Shown: positions 7,485-13,602, numbered from the stretch's first letter. The stretch is 22,965 nt of DNA from an uncultured Clostridia bacterium (GCA_934643825.1 CAKUCW010000041.1:1-22965), one strand, 5' to 3'. Program-made: numbers and translations. The notes: generated from the sequence alone by a model not told the origin.

Positions 7485-8510
7485 ATGAAAACGAGTGATT
7501 TTGATTACGAATTACCTCAGGAGCTGATCGCGCAGACGCCCGTTGAGCCCCGCGACAGCAGTCGTTTACTGGTCTATCACCGCGCCACCGGCACGGTCGA
7601 GCACAAGATCTTCCGTGACATCATCGACTATCTCCACGCAGGGGACGTCTTGGTCATCAACCAGACCCGCGTCATTCCCGCCCGTCTTTACGGCGTGAAA
7701 GAGGGCACCGGCGGGGCAATCGAGTTCCTTCTCCTACGCCGTCTGAACCTCACGGACTGGGAGGTCATTCTCAAGCCCGGCAAAAAGGCAAAGCCCGGTG
7801 CGCGGTTCGTATTCGGCAACGGCGACCTGATTGCGGAGATCCTGACCGTCAGCGAGGACGGCGGGCGCACGGTGCGCTTCTTCTACGAGGGCGTATTCGA
7901 GGATGTACTGGACAGGCTGGGTCAGATGCCCCTGCCGCCGTACATTCACGAGAAGCTGGAAGACAAGACGCGCTATCAGACGGTATACGCCAAGGTGGAC
8001 GGAAGCGCCGCCGCGCCGACTGCCGGTTTACACTTCACGCCGGAGTTACTCGAACGGATCAGGCAGAAGGGCATTGACATCGTGCCGGTACTGCTGCACG
8101 TCGGCTTAGGAACGTTCCGTCCGGTCAAGGAGGATGACGTCGCCGACCACCACATGCACAGCGAATACTACGAGGTGACGCAGGAGCAGGCGGACGCCAT
8201 CAACGCCGCCCGTGCGCGGGGCGGGCGCATTGTCTGCGTCGGCACGACGAGCGTACGCACGCTGGAGACCGTCGCGACGGAGGACGGCATTGTGCATGCC
8301 GGAAGCGGTTTCACGCAGATTTTCATCACGCCGGGCGTCAAGATCAAGGCGGTGGATGCGCTGATTACGAACTTCCATCTTCCGCAAAGCACGCTGCTGA
8401 TGCTCATTTCCGCGTTGATGGGGCGCGAGAATGCGCTCAAGACCTACGAGCTTGCGGTACAGGAGAAATACCGATTCTTCTCCTTTGGCGACGCGATGTT
8501 CATCGAATAA
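7485..8510 (+). CDS. queA: tRNA preQ1(34) S-adenosylmethionine ribosyltransferase-isomerase QueA
   Basis: QueA transfers and isomerises the ribosyl group of S-adenosylmethionine onto preQ1 in tRNA, giving epoxyqueuosine. The 341-residue product has the family length and recognisable segments. These are MKTSDFDYELPQELIAQTP at the start, VLVINQTRVIPARLYG, PLPPYIH, AAPTAGLHFTPELL, HVGLGTFRPV, and GTTSVRTLE plus TNFHLPQSTLLMLISA near the end. The start at 7485 has only a weak AGAGAG upstream. The usual partner tgt is not next to it in this window. A possible promoter (TTGATA at 7445) lies in the short unique stretch after the repeat, but its -10 is poor and very close to the start. Confidence 0.96.
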   Translation: MKTSDFDYELPQELIAQTPVEPRDSSRLLVYHRATGTVEHKIFRDIIDYLHAGDVLVINQTRVIPARLYGVKEGTGGAIEFLLLRRLNLTDWEVILKPGKKAKPGARFVFGNGDLIAEILTVSEDGGRTVRFFYEGVFEDVLDRLGQMPLPPYIHEKLEDKTRYQTVYAKVDGSAAAPTAGLHFTPELLERIRQKGIDIVPVLLHVGLGTFRPVKEDDVADHHMHSEYYEVTQEQADAINAARARGGRIVCVGTTSVRTLETVATEDGIVHAGSGFTQIFITPGVKIKAVDALITNFHLPQSTLLMLISALMGRENALKTYELAVQEKYRFFSFGDAMFIE

Positions 8511-8682
8511 TCAGACTGGCGGACTGAGTCCGCGTTCACTTCCGCCGAGAGTATGGCATAGATTGTCTGTTTTGCGAACGTGGGCGATTCTTAGGCGATT
8601 GCCGAATGGATCGGACAGACTGAGGCGGACTGAGTCCGCTTTCACTTCCGCCGGGAGTTTTGCGTGGTTTGGAAGTTTTGCG
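8511..8682 (-). repeat. Second-family hairpin repeats after queA
   Basis: Two inverted-orientation copies of the CGGCGGAAGTGAA...hairpin repeat lie at about 8518-8553 and 8623-8654. The hairpin reads GCGGACTGAGTCCGC. Copies at 10.1-11.6 kb read GCGGGCTCAGCCCGC, so both arms of the stem have changed together. A short fragment recurs near 8812-8820. There is no gene in 8511-8905. Confidence 0.65.
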
Positions 8683-8775
8683 CCCGAAGGTTTCCAAAGG
8701 GCGATGCGCCAAACGGGCGCCGTAAACGCTCGGAAAGCCCTTTGGTGGGGCGATGGGGCAAAGCCCCATATCCAC
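8683..8775 (+). repeat. CCAAAGGGC-type hairpin cassette with loop insert
   Basis: A hairpin pairing CCAAAGGGC with GCCCTTTGG is followed by ATGGGGCAAAGCCCCAT. An inverted copy lies at 17859-17930. Compared with that copy, about 25 extra bases (near 8705-8730, containing GGGCGCC) sit inside the loop of the first hairpin. Confidence 0.7.
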
Positions 8776-8905
8776 AGCTTGAAAGTTCTGCGATTCTTCA
8801 GGCGTCAAACGGCGGACTGAGCGTTTTATCGGATACGGCGGGTTTTATGGATCTCCTATGCACAAAAAATGAGGTATTCTCACACAATCGAGCGGTTTTG
8901 TGGGA

Positions 8906-8934
8906 TAGGCAAACGAAGCGGAATCGGGTATAAT
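8906..8934 (+). promoter_or_regulatory. Predicted promoter of the DegV gene
   Basis: TAGGCA (4/6) is followed by 17 bases and a perfect TATAAT. Transcription would start near 8941, about 50 bases before the ATG at 8993. Confidence 0.6.
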
Positions 8935-8992
8935 CAAGCTAACGAAGTAAAGGCTTCGCGCCTTGCAAATACACGCGAAGGAGTGGATCGAG

Positions 8993-9862
8993 ATGGGGTA
9001 CAGACTGTTCAGCGACATGACGGCGGATGTCAGCGATGAACTGATGGCGGGCATGCCGACGGTTGAATTTGTGCCGATGCAGGTCGAGTTGGGCGGGAAA
9101 AGCTACACCTACGGGCCGGAAGGCGACCTGACGGTGGAGCATTTTTACGCCGAGCAGCGCGGGGGCAAGTTCGCCAGCACGTCGCAGATCAACCCGATGG
9201 TCTATCGGGAGTGCTTTGAGAAGGCGCTGATGGCGGGCGAGGACGTTCTGTATCTATGCTTCTCGTCCGGCCTGTCCGGCACGCTGCAATCCGCGAGACT
9301 CTGTGCGCAGGAGCTGCGGGAGGATTATCCCGACCGCAAGGTGGTCGTCATGGATACGCTTTGCGCGTCGGTTGGCGAGGCGATGCTCGTGCGCGAAGCC
9401 GCCCGCATGCAGCAGGAGGGCTATAACATCGACGAGCTGGCGGTGTGGGTCGTGGGAAACCGGCAGAATATCTGCCACTGGTTCACGGTGGATACCTTTG
9501 AGCATCTGAGGCACGGCGGGCGCGTTTCCGCCGCTGCGGCGGCTGTGGGCACGATGCTGCAAATCAAGCCGATGCTCCATGTGGACGAGGATGGCAAGCT
9601 GCGCGTCGCCGAGAAGCCGCGTGGGCGCAAGCAGGCGATTCGCACGCAGATTGCGCACATGAAGGCGGGCTGGATGCCGGAGATGGGCAAGCTGGTCGTC
9701 GTCGGGCACGGCGACTGCCCGGAGGACGGCGAGCAGCTCAAGCAGGCTGTGCTGAAGGAGTTCCCGGATGCGGATGTCCGCATGGCGAACATCGGCCCGG
9801 TCATCGGGGCGCACACGGGTCCCGGCATGCTGGCGCTCATCTACTGGGGAAACAACCGCTAA
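8993..9862 (+). CDS. DegV family fatty-acid-binding protein
   Basis: DegV/FakB proteins hold a fatty acid in a buried cleft and, where characterised, present it to the kinase FakA for phosphorylation. Whether this one partners a FakA cannot be seen here. The 289-residue product shows the family segments: FSDMTADVSDEL near the start, FASTSQINP (60-68), FSSGLSGTLQSA (90-101), HLRHGGRVSAAAAAVGTMLQIKPML (171-195) and GPVIGAHTGPG (268-278). The ATG at 8993 is used because AAGGAG lies 9 bases upstream. An in-frame earlier start at 8963 lacks one. It has its own promoter and is followed by the tRNA-Arg promoter. Confidence 0.93.
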   Translation: MGYRLFSDMTADVSDELMAGMPTVEFVPMQVELGGKSYTYGPEGDLTVEHFYAEQRGGKFASTSQINPMVYRECFEKALMAGEDVLYLCFSSGLSGTLQSARLCAQELREDYPDRKVVVMDTLCASVGEAMLVREAARMQQEGYNIDELAVWVVGNRQNICHWFTVDTFEHLRHGGRVSAAAAAVGTMLQIKPMLHVDEDGKLRVAEKPRGRKQAIRTQIAHMKAGWMPEMGKLVVVGHGDCPEDGEQLKQAVLKEFPDADVRMANIGPVIGAHTGPGMLALIYWGNNR

Positions 9863-9887
9863 ATTTCAACAGACTTGGCAGGAAATC

Positions 9888-9916
9888 TTGACAATTGGAG
9901 CATGGAGCGATATAAT
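9888..9916 (+). promoter_or_regulatory. Consensus promoter of tRNA-Arg
   Basis: Perfect TTGACA and TATAAT hexamers are separated by 17 bases. The -10 box ends 13 bases before the tRNA. Confidence 0.93.
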
Positions 9917-9929
9917 ACCCCTTAGGTAT

Positions 9930-10006
9930 GCACTCGTAGCTCAGTTGGATAGAGCGTCAGACTCCGACTCTGAAGGCCACAGGTTCGACTCCTGCCGGGT
10001 GCACCA
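9930..10006 (+). tRNA. tRNA-Arg (anticodon CCG)
   Basis: This is a 77-base cloverleaf with encoded CCA. Acceptor arms GCACTCG and CGGGTGC pair over 7 positions. The D arm is GCTC...GAGC. The anticodon stem is TCAGA/TCTGA with loop CTCCGAC, giving anticodon CCG at 9964-9966, which reads CGG. The T arm is ACAGG-TTCGACT-CCTGC-like. A single-tRNA unit with its own promoter and terminator. Confidence 0.96.
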
Positions 10007-10343
10007 AGAAAAAAGCCTTGATTTCACTTGAGAAATCGAGGCTCTTTTTTAATGTATAGGAAATTGCACAAAATCGCCCGCGTGAGCAAGACTTTGATGT
10101 GTGGCGGACTTCGGCGGAAGTGAAGGCGGGCTCAGCCCGCTTTTTTATGCGCGGACTTCGTCCGACTTTTTTAACGCATGGGGATTGCAGAAAAACGCCC
10201 GCGTTCGCAGAACCTTCAATGCCTAACCAACCCGCGGCGGAAGTGAAAGCGGGCTCAGCCCGCTTTTTACGGTTCTTTGCGTCTACTGCGATGAGCAGGC
10301 TCAGGAACGTAAGAACAACCATGATGATTTCATAGGTCGTCAT
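9957..10343 (-). CDS. Putative holin-like / type I toxin peptide, 3' end overwritten by repeats
   Basis: The first ~27 residues, MTTYEIIMVVLTFLSLLIAV then DAKNRKK, have the short charged start, single membrane helix and basic tail of the putative holin-like toxin family (Hol_Tox). Such peptides normally stop just after the basic tail. Here the frame continues through second-family repeat sequence (RAEPAFTSA appears twice) and stops only inside the antisense of the tRNA-Arg gene, 128 codons in all. The ATG at 10343 has a GGGGGG ribosome binding site 7 bases upstream, buried in a hairpin. A promoter lies at 10414-10442, and a divergent small-RNA unit adjoins it. The frame could be a decayed or fused toxin, with the repeat-encoded tail probably not functional. 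Assignment is by motif resemblance only. Confidence 0.5.
   Translation of the reverse strand: MTTYEIIMVVLTFLSLLIAVDAKNRKKRAEPAFTSAAGWLGIEGSANAGVFLQSPCVKKVGRSPRIKKRAEPAFTSAEVRHTSKSCSRGRFCAISYTLKKSLDFSSEIKAFFLVHPAGVEPVAFRVGV
10015..10050 (+). terminator. Bidirectional intrinsic terminator after tRNA-Arg
   Basis: GCCTTGATTTC pairs with GAAATCGAGGC (one G-T pair), followed by TCTTTTTT. The opposite strand also has a run of T residues after the stem (10014-10009). It can therefore stop the tRNA transcript and also a minus-strand transcript from the toxin-like gene. Confidence 0.9.
10050..10172 (+). repeat. Second-family repeat, full copy with tandem T-run hairpins
   Basis: A ~100 bp unit (GTATAGGAAATTGCAC...GCGGGCTCAGCCCGC-TTTTTT) is nearly identical to 11537-11636. 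The hairpin at 10126-10140 is followed by six T residues. A second small hairpin CGGACTTCGTCCG (10152-10164) is also followed by a T-run. In form these are plus-strand intrinsic terminators, although the tRNA terminator is already upstream. Confidence 0.8.
10176..10268 (+). repeat. Second-family repeat, diverged copy
   Basis: A diverged copy of the ~100 bp unit ends in the perfectly kept GGCGGAAGTGAA-AGCGGGCTCAGCCCGCTTTTT at about 10235-10268. Its end overlaps the last codons of the toxin-like reading frame on the other strand. Confidence 0.65.
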
Positions 10344-10350
10344 TGCGTAT

Positions 10351-10379
10351 CCCCCCTCTCTTTTGTAAAGAGCGGGAGG
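10351..10379 (-). promoter_or_regulatory. Hairpin sequestering the toxin-like gene's ribosome binding site
   Basis: On the minus strand CCTCCC pairs with GGGGGG and CTCTT with AAGAG, separated by a single G/A mismatch and closed by a 5-base loop. The G-run is the only plausible ribosome binding site for the ATG at 10343, so the structure should block translation. Such occlusion is common in type I toxin mRNAs. Confidence 0.6.
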
Positions 10380-10413
10380 CAACCACCGGCAGCACTCGTC
10401 TGCCTACGCCGTC

Positions 10414-10442
10414 ATGATAGCATGGGCATCTCCCCGGCGCAA
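10414..10442 (-). promoter_or_regulatory. Predicted promoter of the toxin-like gene
   Basis: On the minus strand TTGCGC is followed by 17 bases and TATCAT (5/6). Transcription would start near 10407, giving a ~64 base leader that contains the ribosome-binding-site hairpin. Confidence 0.55.
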
Positions 10443-10449
10443 GGGCGAG

Positions 10450-10478
10450 TTGACCACCGGCGGCAATCGTGGTATAAC
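10450..10478 (+). promoter_or_regulatory. Promoter of a ~60-base small RNA
   Basis: TTGACC is followed by exactly 17 bases and TATAAC (5/6 in both boxes). It faces away from the toxin-like promoter, with 7 bases between the two -35 boxes. There is no open frame with a ribosome binding site downstream before the terminator. Confidence 0.7.
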
Positions 10479-10484
10479 CCAATA

Positions 10485-10546
10485 GCCGGAACAGAGAATT
10501 GGACGTTGTGAACCGCTTACGGCAGGGGCGGTACAGCGTCCTTTTT
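10485..10546 (+). ncRNA. Candidate small RNA divergent from the toxin-like gene
   Basis: A predicted transcript of about 62 bases runs from the promoter at 10450-10478 to a strong intrinsic terminator. GGACGTTGT pairs with ACAGCGTCC over 9 positions including one G-T pair. After a 2-base bulge ACCGC pairs with GCGGT, with an 11-base loop, and five T residues follow. The loop contains CGGCAG, complementary to CTGCCG in the toxin-like mRNA leader. Promoter and terminator are seen; the antitoxin role is inference. Confidence 0.55.
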
Positions 10547-10570
10547 GTATAGGAAATCGCGCAAAATCGC
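10544..10570 (+). repeat. Second-family repeat, 5' half only
   Basis: GTATAGGAAATCGCGCAAAATCGC matches the first 25 bases of the units at 10050 and 11537. The GGCGGAAGTGAA-hairpin half is missing. It begins in the T-run of the small-RNA terminator. Confidence 0.6.
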
Positions 10571-10624
10571 CCCGTCGCGGACGGCTCCGCTTGGTTTGCG
10601 CCCGCTTCAAGAACCGCGCATATC

Positions 10625-10649
10625 AAAAAACCCCCGCATCCAGCGGGGG
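10625..10649 (-). terminator. Intrinsic terminator of the folate transporter gene
   Basis: On the minus strand CCCCCGC pairs with GCGGGGG around a 5-base loop and is followed by six T residues. It lies 64 bases after the stop codon of the gene ending at 10714. Confidence 0.9.
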
Positions 10650-10713
10650 GCAAGCGCGATGATCTGTTATCCAGCCCAAGGCGAGAGGGCTTGCTTGCGA
10701 CAAATGGGGAAAA

Positions 10714-11277
10714 TCACCTTGCCGCTGCCGCTGTGGGAATGCGCTGCACCGTGCGGCAGACCGCCGTCAGCAGCAGACAGTCGATCGGGAACTGCATCAC
10801 GTTTTTCATGATGCGCATCGGCAGAAGCGCCGCCTGCGACGGCCCGTAGAGCATCGTCAGGAAGAACGTGTTGAGCATGATGTTGATGATGACCATGACG
10901 AGCGCCCGGGCGAGGATGATCTGCCAGAGCTTGCGGTCGCTCTCGTAGAGCGGACAGCCGTAGAAGACGCCGCTCAGCGCCGCGGAAATCGTGAAGCCCG
11001 GGAAATACGGCCCGGTGGGCTTGAGCAGGAAGCCGAGAATGTCGCTCAGTGCGCCTTGCAGCGCGGCGGCGACAGGCCCGAAGAGCATGGCAGTCGGCGC
11101 AAGCGCTAAGTGCGCCAGCGAAATCTTCAGGCTGGTGTTCACCTGAATCACGCCGTAGGAGGAAAGCACCATCTGAATGGCGAGAAACATGCCCGCAACG
11201 GTCAGCGTCTGCGTGCGGCGCAGGGAATGAAGGGAATCGGGAAACTTTTTCAGCAAACGGGAAAAAACGCCTGGCAT
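10714..11277 (-). CDS. folT: Folate-family ECF transporter S component
   Basis: This is the membrane substrate-binding subunit that takes up folate with a shared energy-coupling (ECF) module, whose genes are not in the window. The 187-residue protein has about five to six membrane helices. The segment LFGPVAAALQGALSDILGFLLKPTGPYFPGFT (near residues 66-97) is typical of small ECF S components. Folate specificity rests mainly on the THF riboswitch directly upstream. ATG 11277 is chosen because GGAGG ends 8 bases before it. A GTG at 11286 overlaps that site. It is a single-gene unit: promoter, riboswitch, gene, terminator. Confidence 0.88.
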   Translation of the reverse strand: MPGVFSRLLKKFPDSLHSLRRTQTLTVAGMFLAIQMVLSSYGVIQVNTSLKISLAHLALAPTAMLFGPVAAALQGALSDILGFLLKPTGPYFPGFTISAALSGVFYGCPLYESDRKLWQIILARALVMVIINIMLNTFFLTMLYGPSQAALLPMRIMKNVMQFPIDCLLLTAVCRTVQRIPTAAAAR

Positions 11278-11285
11278 AAAAAACA

Positions 11286-11292
11286 CCTCCGC
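11286..11292 (-). promoter_or_regulatory. folT ribosome binding site complementary to the riboswitch
   Basis: GCGGAGG upstream of the folT ATG is perfectly complementary to CCTCCGC in the 3' strand of riboswitch helix P1 (11358-11364). This suggests control of translation initiation by the aptamer. Confidence 0.55.
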
Positions 11293-11356
11293 GTATCGGT
11301 TCGTGCCCTAAAGGGCAGGATGATTCGCAGAGATGACATAAAAATGACAGTTCTGG

Positions 11357-11440
11357 GGCGGAGGGATACCGCGAAAGCCGCGCTTTCTTCGTCCCGTGTT
11401 TTTCCCATACACAGGCACTTAACGCATCCGTACCGTCGCC
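11357..11440 (-). ncRNA. Tetrahydrofolate (THF) riboswitch
   Basis: On the minus strand the segment GGATGCGTTAAGTGCCTGTG is followed by TATGGGA, ACACGGGACGAAG, GCGCGG...CGCGG, and TATCCCTCCGCC. This matches the THF-I aptamer as I know it (GCGTTAAGTG, GGGA loop, ACGAAG, GCGGTNATCC). Pairings seen: P1 GGCG/CGCC, P2 GGAT/ATCC, P3 CCTGTGT/ACACGGG, a small hairpin GAAAGC/GCTTTC, and the loop GGGA with TCCC as the pseudoknot. It lies 80 bases upstream of the folate transporter gene, the expected context. Confidence 0.93.
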
Positions 11441-11488
11441 GCGCAGAGCGACGCCCTGCCATCTTCACGAATCGGTTGTGACAGGAGC

Positions 11489-11518
11489 ATTATAAATCAT
11501 AACCCGCATGAAATGCAA
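11489..11518 (-). promoter_or_regulatory. Promoter of the THF riboswitch-folT unit
   Basis: On the minus strand TTGCAT is followed by 18 bases and a perfect TATAAT. Transcription would start near 11482, some 40 bases before the aptamer. Confidence 0.8.
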
Positions 11519-11536
11519 CAGGAAAATGCAAATTTT

Positions 11537-11636
11537 TAATGTATAAGAAATTGCACAAAATCGCACGCGTGAGCAAGACTTTGATGCGTGACGGACTTCG
11601 GCGGAAGTGAAGGCGGGCTCAGCCCGCTTTTTATGC
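11537..11636 (+). repeat. Second-family repeat, full copy at the 3' end of the PLC gene
   Basis: This is nearly identical to 10050-10149, including the hairpin GCGGGCTCAGCCCGC (11613-11627) and its T-run. The T-run supplies the stop codon region of the minus-strand phospholipase gene (TAA at 11633-11631). Confidence 0.85.
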
Positions 11637-12575
11637 TTTTGACGCCTTGACGCCGGGCGCATGGTAGGGGGAGCAGGTTTCCTGCCACGGCAGACCGGAA
11701 TCGTAGCTCAGCCCGCCGTGCATGGCGTATAGCGACGCGTGGGATACGCGCCCGATCATCACGCCGATGGCACAGGGCATCAGCTCCTCCGAGCGGGCGA
11801 TGGCGCGGGCAAAAAGATCGTCGAAACTGTCGTGGCGAACCTGATCCGGCGCCCAGATCGATGCCCATGGCGCGTGCGCGTCGTTGGCGATGTCCGCGTC
11901 GGGCGGCTCGAGGGGCATCATGTGCGCGTGAATCGGCGTGTCCAGATGCAGCGGCGAGAGCATGCCCACCCGGCGGTAGCGCTTGCCGTCCTCGGAACGA
12001 AGCGTGCGGCAGAGATGGACGGCGTCGCTGAAACTCTTTTCAATGCGTGCGGGCGTCAGGGCGTAGGCGGGGAAGACCTGACCCAGCGCGGCGGAGAGCG
12101 CGGCGGCAATGGGCTTGCGCTCAGCCTCGCTCAGCCCCGCGAAACCCGCCATCTGCTCGGGAAGCCCCGTCGCATGCCCCTCGCGGCGATAGTGCAGGGT
12201 TTCCAGCTGGTGCTCCAGCGTGCAGTGCGCGTTGCCGGAGTAGGATCCGGCGGGCGTCAGCGAATGGGCATAGATGAAGGGGTGGAACGTCGTGTCGGTC
12301 GCGTAGTGCGAAAAGAAACCGCAGCAGTAGGCGCGAAGGAGCCTGTCCTTCGCACAGGCGTCGCAGAGCGCGAGAAGAAAGTCGTCCGTCTTCTGCGTGT
12401 GTAGGATGGACGCAACTTTCGGCGCAAAGGGCTTGCCGGGACGGAAGCTGAAAAAGAACGGGTCGGGACCCTCCGCACCGGCGAGTAAGGCATGGCGTTC
12501 CGGGGCGTTTTCGAAGAGATGGAGCGCATCGGCGGCATGGGCGGCGATGCGTTGATGAACATAGGAAGCAGGCAT
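11631..12575 (-). CDS. Zinc-dependent phospholipase C family protein
   Basis: The 314-residue protein resembles the zinc-dependent phospholipase C / S1-P1 nuclease fold group. Potential metal-site residues lie in MPASYVHQRIAAHAAD (H7, H13), GAEGPDPFFF (33-42), GFFSHYATDTTFHPF (86-100; H90, D94, H98) and HCTLEHQLE (117-125). No signal peptide is visible, so a secreted lecithinase is unlikely and the substrate is unknown. The ATG at 12575 has AAGGAG 6 bases upstream. A predicted promoter lies 420 bases away, with a leader filled by hairpin cassettes. The stop codon touches a dispersed repeat. Confidence 0.85.
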   Translation of the reverse strand: MPASYVHQRIAAHAADALHLFENAPERHALLAGAEGPDPFFFSFRPGKPFAPKVASILHTQKTDDFLLALCDACAKDRLLRAYCCGFFSHYATDTTFHPFIYAHSLTPAGSYSGNAHCTLEHQLETLHYRREGHATGLPEQMAGFAGLSEAERKPIAAALSAALGQVFPAYALTPARIEKSFSDAVHLCRTLRSEDGKRYRRVGMLSPLHLDTPIHAHMMPLEPPDADIANDAHAPWASIWAPDQVRHDSFDDLFARAIARSEELMPCAIGVMIGRVSHASLYAMHGGLSYDSGLPWQETCSPYHAPGVKASKA

Positions 12576-12613
12576 GGTGAACTCCTTGATGAATCATAAA
12601 GAAACGATCTGTC

Positions 12614-12695
12614 AGCGCGAAGCGGAGAAAGGGTGCAGGGAACGAAGTTCCTTGCTGGGGCTTGGGGCAAAGCCCCAAACGTACCCCGTAACCTC
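12614..12695 (+). repeat. Hairpin cassette upstream of the PLC gene
   Basis: GCGCGAAGCGGAG, slot 2 with GGAACGAAGTTCC, slot 3 with TTGGGGCAAAGCCCCAA, then ACGTACCCCGTAACC. It lies inside the predicted leader of the minus-strand phospholipase gene, in opposite orientation. Confidence 0.8.
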
Positions 12696-12720
12696 AAATG
12701 CGAAGCCATTAAAGGCGAGA

Positions 12721-12745
12721 ATCAGGGAGCGAAGCGAAACCTGAT
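12721..12745 (+). repeat. TCAGG/CCTGA hairpin with GCGAAGCG loop
   Basis: ATCAGG and CCTGAT pair around a loop holding GAGCGAAGCGAAA. Related hairpins lie at 2332-2354, 7282-7304, 12873-12895, 13304-13326, 13471-13493 and 17791-17813, in both orientations. Confidence 0.75.
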
Positions 12746-12762
12746 TCAGTCAACGCCGCATT

Positions 12763-12850
12763 CAACCGCCGCGAAGCGGAGAAGGGGTTTGGGGACGAGT
12801 CCCCAAGCGGGGTATGGGGTGGCAACCCCATGGTAACCCCGTACCCTCAC
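12763..12850 (+). repeat. Hairpin cassette with different slot contents
   Basis: CAACCGCCGCGAAGCGGAG is followed by slot 2 with TTGGGGACGAGTCCCCAA, slot 3 with ATGGGGTGGCAACCCCAT, then GGTAACCCC. It uses another hairpin in each slot than the cassette 70 bases to its left. Confidence 0.8.
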
Positions 12851-12872
12851 GCGAAGCGAACAGAGAAAGCAG

Positions 12873-12895
12873 TCAGGGAGCGAAGCGAAACCTGA
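12873..12895 (+). repeat. TCAGG/CCTGA hairpin with GCGAAGCG loop
   Basis: This is another copy of the short hairpin at 12721-12745, directly downstream of a cassette. Confidence 0.75.
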
Positions 12896-12996
12896 CGATC
12901 GGCAGACCCGCCAAATCCCGCTCGCCATCGCACCCACCGTCCCCCACACCGCGCTTCTCCGCCTGCGACGAACGCAGTCTGTAACGAACTGCTATC

Positions 12997-13026
12997 ATGA
13001 TACACCCAAACGCATACGATTGTCGA
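12997..13026 (-). promoter_or_regulatory. Predicted promoter of the PLC gene
   Basis: On the minus strand TCGACA is followed by 18 bases and TATCAT (5/6 in both boxes). The transcript would carry a ~415 base leader made mostly of hairpin cassettes before the ATG at 12575. A nearer promoter is not seen. Confidence 0.5.
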
Positions 13027-13125
13027 TAAGCAAATCTTGGTGGGTCGGTTCCGGCGGAAATGTTTTCCGGACATGAAAGGAAAACGGGGAAACGGAATGC
13101 GCGTCCATACCGTCTATATAATAGG

Positions 13126-13208
13126 AAGCTGTCAGGCGGGCAAGCCGGATCATGGAAGGAGCAGAGAAATGCCGATTCCAGAGAATGCCGGTTTGGGTCT
13201 GACAGCTT
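13126..13208. other. Long nested hairpin, candidate structured RNA
   Basis: Three nested pairings occur in order: AAGCTGTCAG with CTGACAGCTT (10 bp), CAAGCCGG with CCGGTTTG (8 bp, one G-T) and TGGAA with TTCCA (5 bp). TATAAT lies at 13117-13122, just upstream on the plus strand, but no good -35 box accompanies it. It is unlike the surrounding repeats. No known RNA family is recognised and the strand is uncertain. Confidence 0.5.
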
Positions 13209-13270
13209 GATGGGGGGTTATGGCGGGGTGAAGGGTTATGCGCGAGTTGACCGTCAGGGAATGAGATGTG

Positions 13271-13436
13271 GCGGTTTGAAGAGGGGTGTGCGCTAGACGA
13301 CCGTCAGGTGACGCTTCGCTCCCTGACTACTTTTCTTTTTTCGCTTCGCGATTTGGGGTTACGGGGGGTACGTTTGGGGCTTTGCCCCAAGCCCCAGCAA
13401 GGAACTTCGTTCCCTGCACCCTTTCTCCGCTTCGCG
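13271..13436 (-). repeat. Tandem ~166 bp repeat, copy 1
   Basis: The unit starts GCGGTTTGAAGAG, contains GTGTGCGCTAGACGACCG, a TCAGG/CCTGA hairpin (13304-13326) and an inverted hairpin cassette of the GGAACGAAGTTCC / TTGGGGCAAAGCCCCAA type. It ends at the next GCGGTTT. It is nearly identical to 13437-13602. Confidence 0.85.
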
Positions 13437-13602
13437 GCGGTTTGAAGAGTGGGTGTGCGCTAGATGACCGTCAGGTGACGCTTCGCTCCCTGACTACTTT
13501 TCTTTTTCGCTTCGCGATTTGGGGGACGAGGGGTTACGTTTGGGGCTTTGCCCCAAGCCCCAGCAAGGAACTTCGTTCCCTGCACCCTTTCTCCGCTTCG
13601 CG
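13437..13602 (-). repeat. Tandem ~166 bp repeat, copy 2
   Basis: The second unit has the same order of elements, differing from copy 1 by a few bases and small indels near 13517-13535. A third start (GCGGTTTAAAGAG, 13603) runs directly into the stop codon of the collagen-like gene. Confidence 0.85.

Noticed and set aside
13126..13208. Possible small signal recognition particle RNA, because of GGAAGGAGCAG within the hairpin.
   Set aside because: The bases before GGAA do not pair to form the conserved tetraloop helix, and the internal loop arrangement is wrong.
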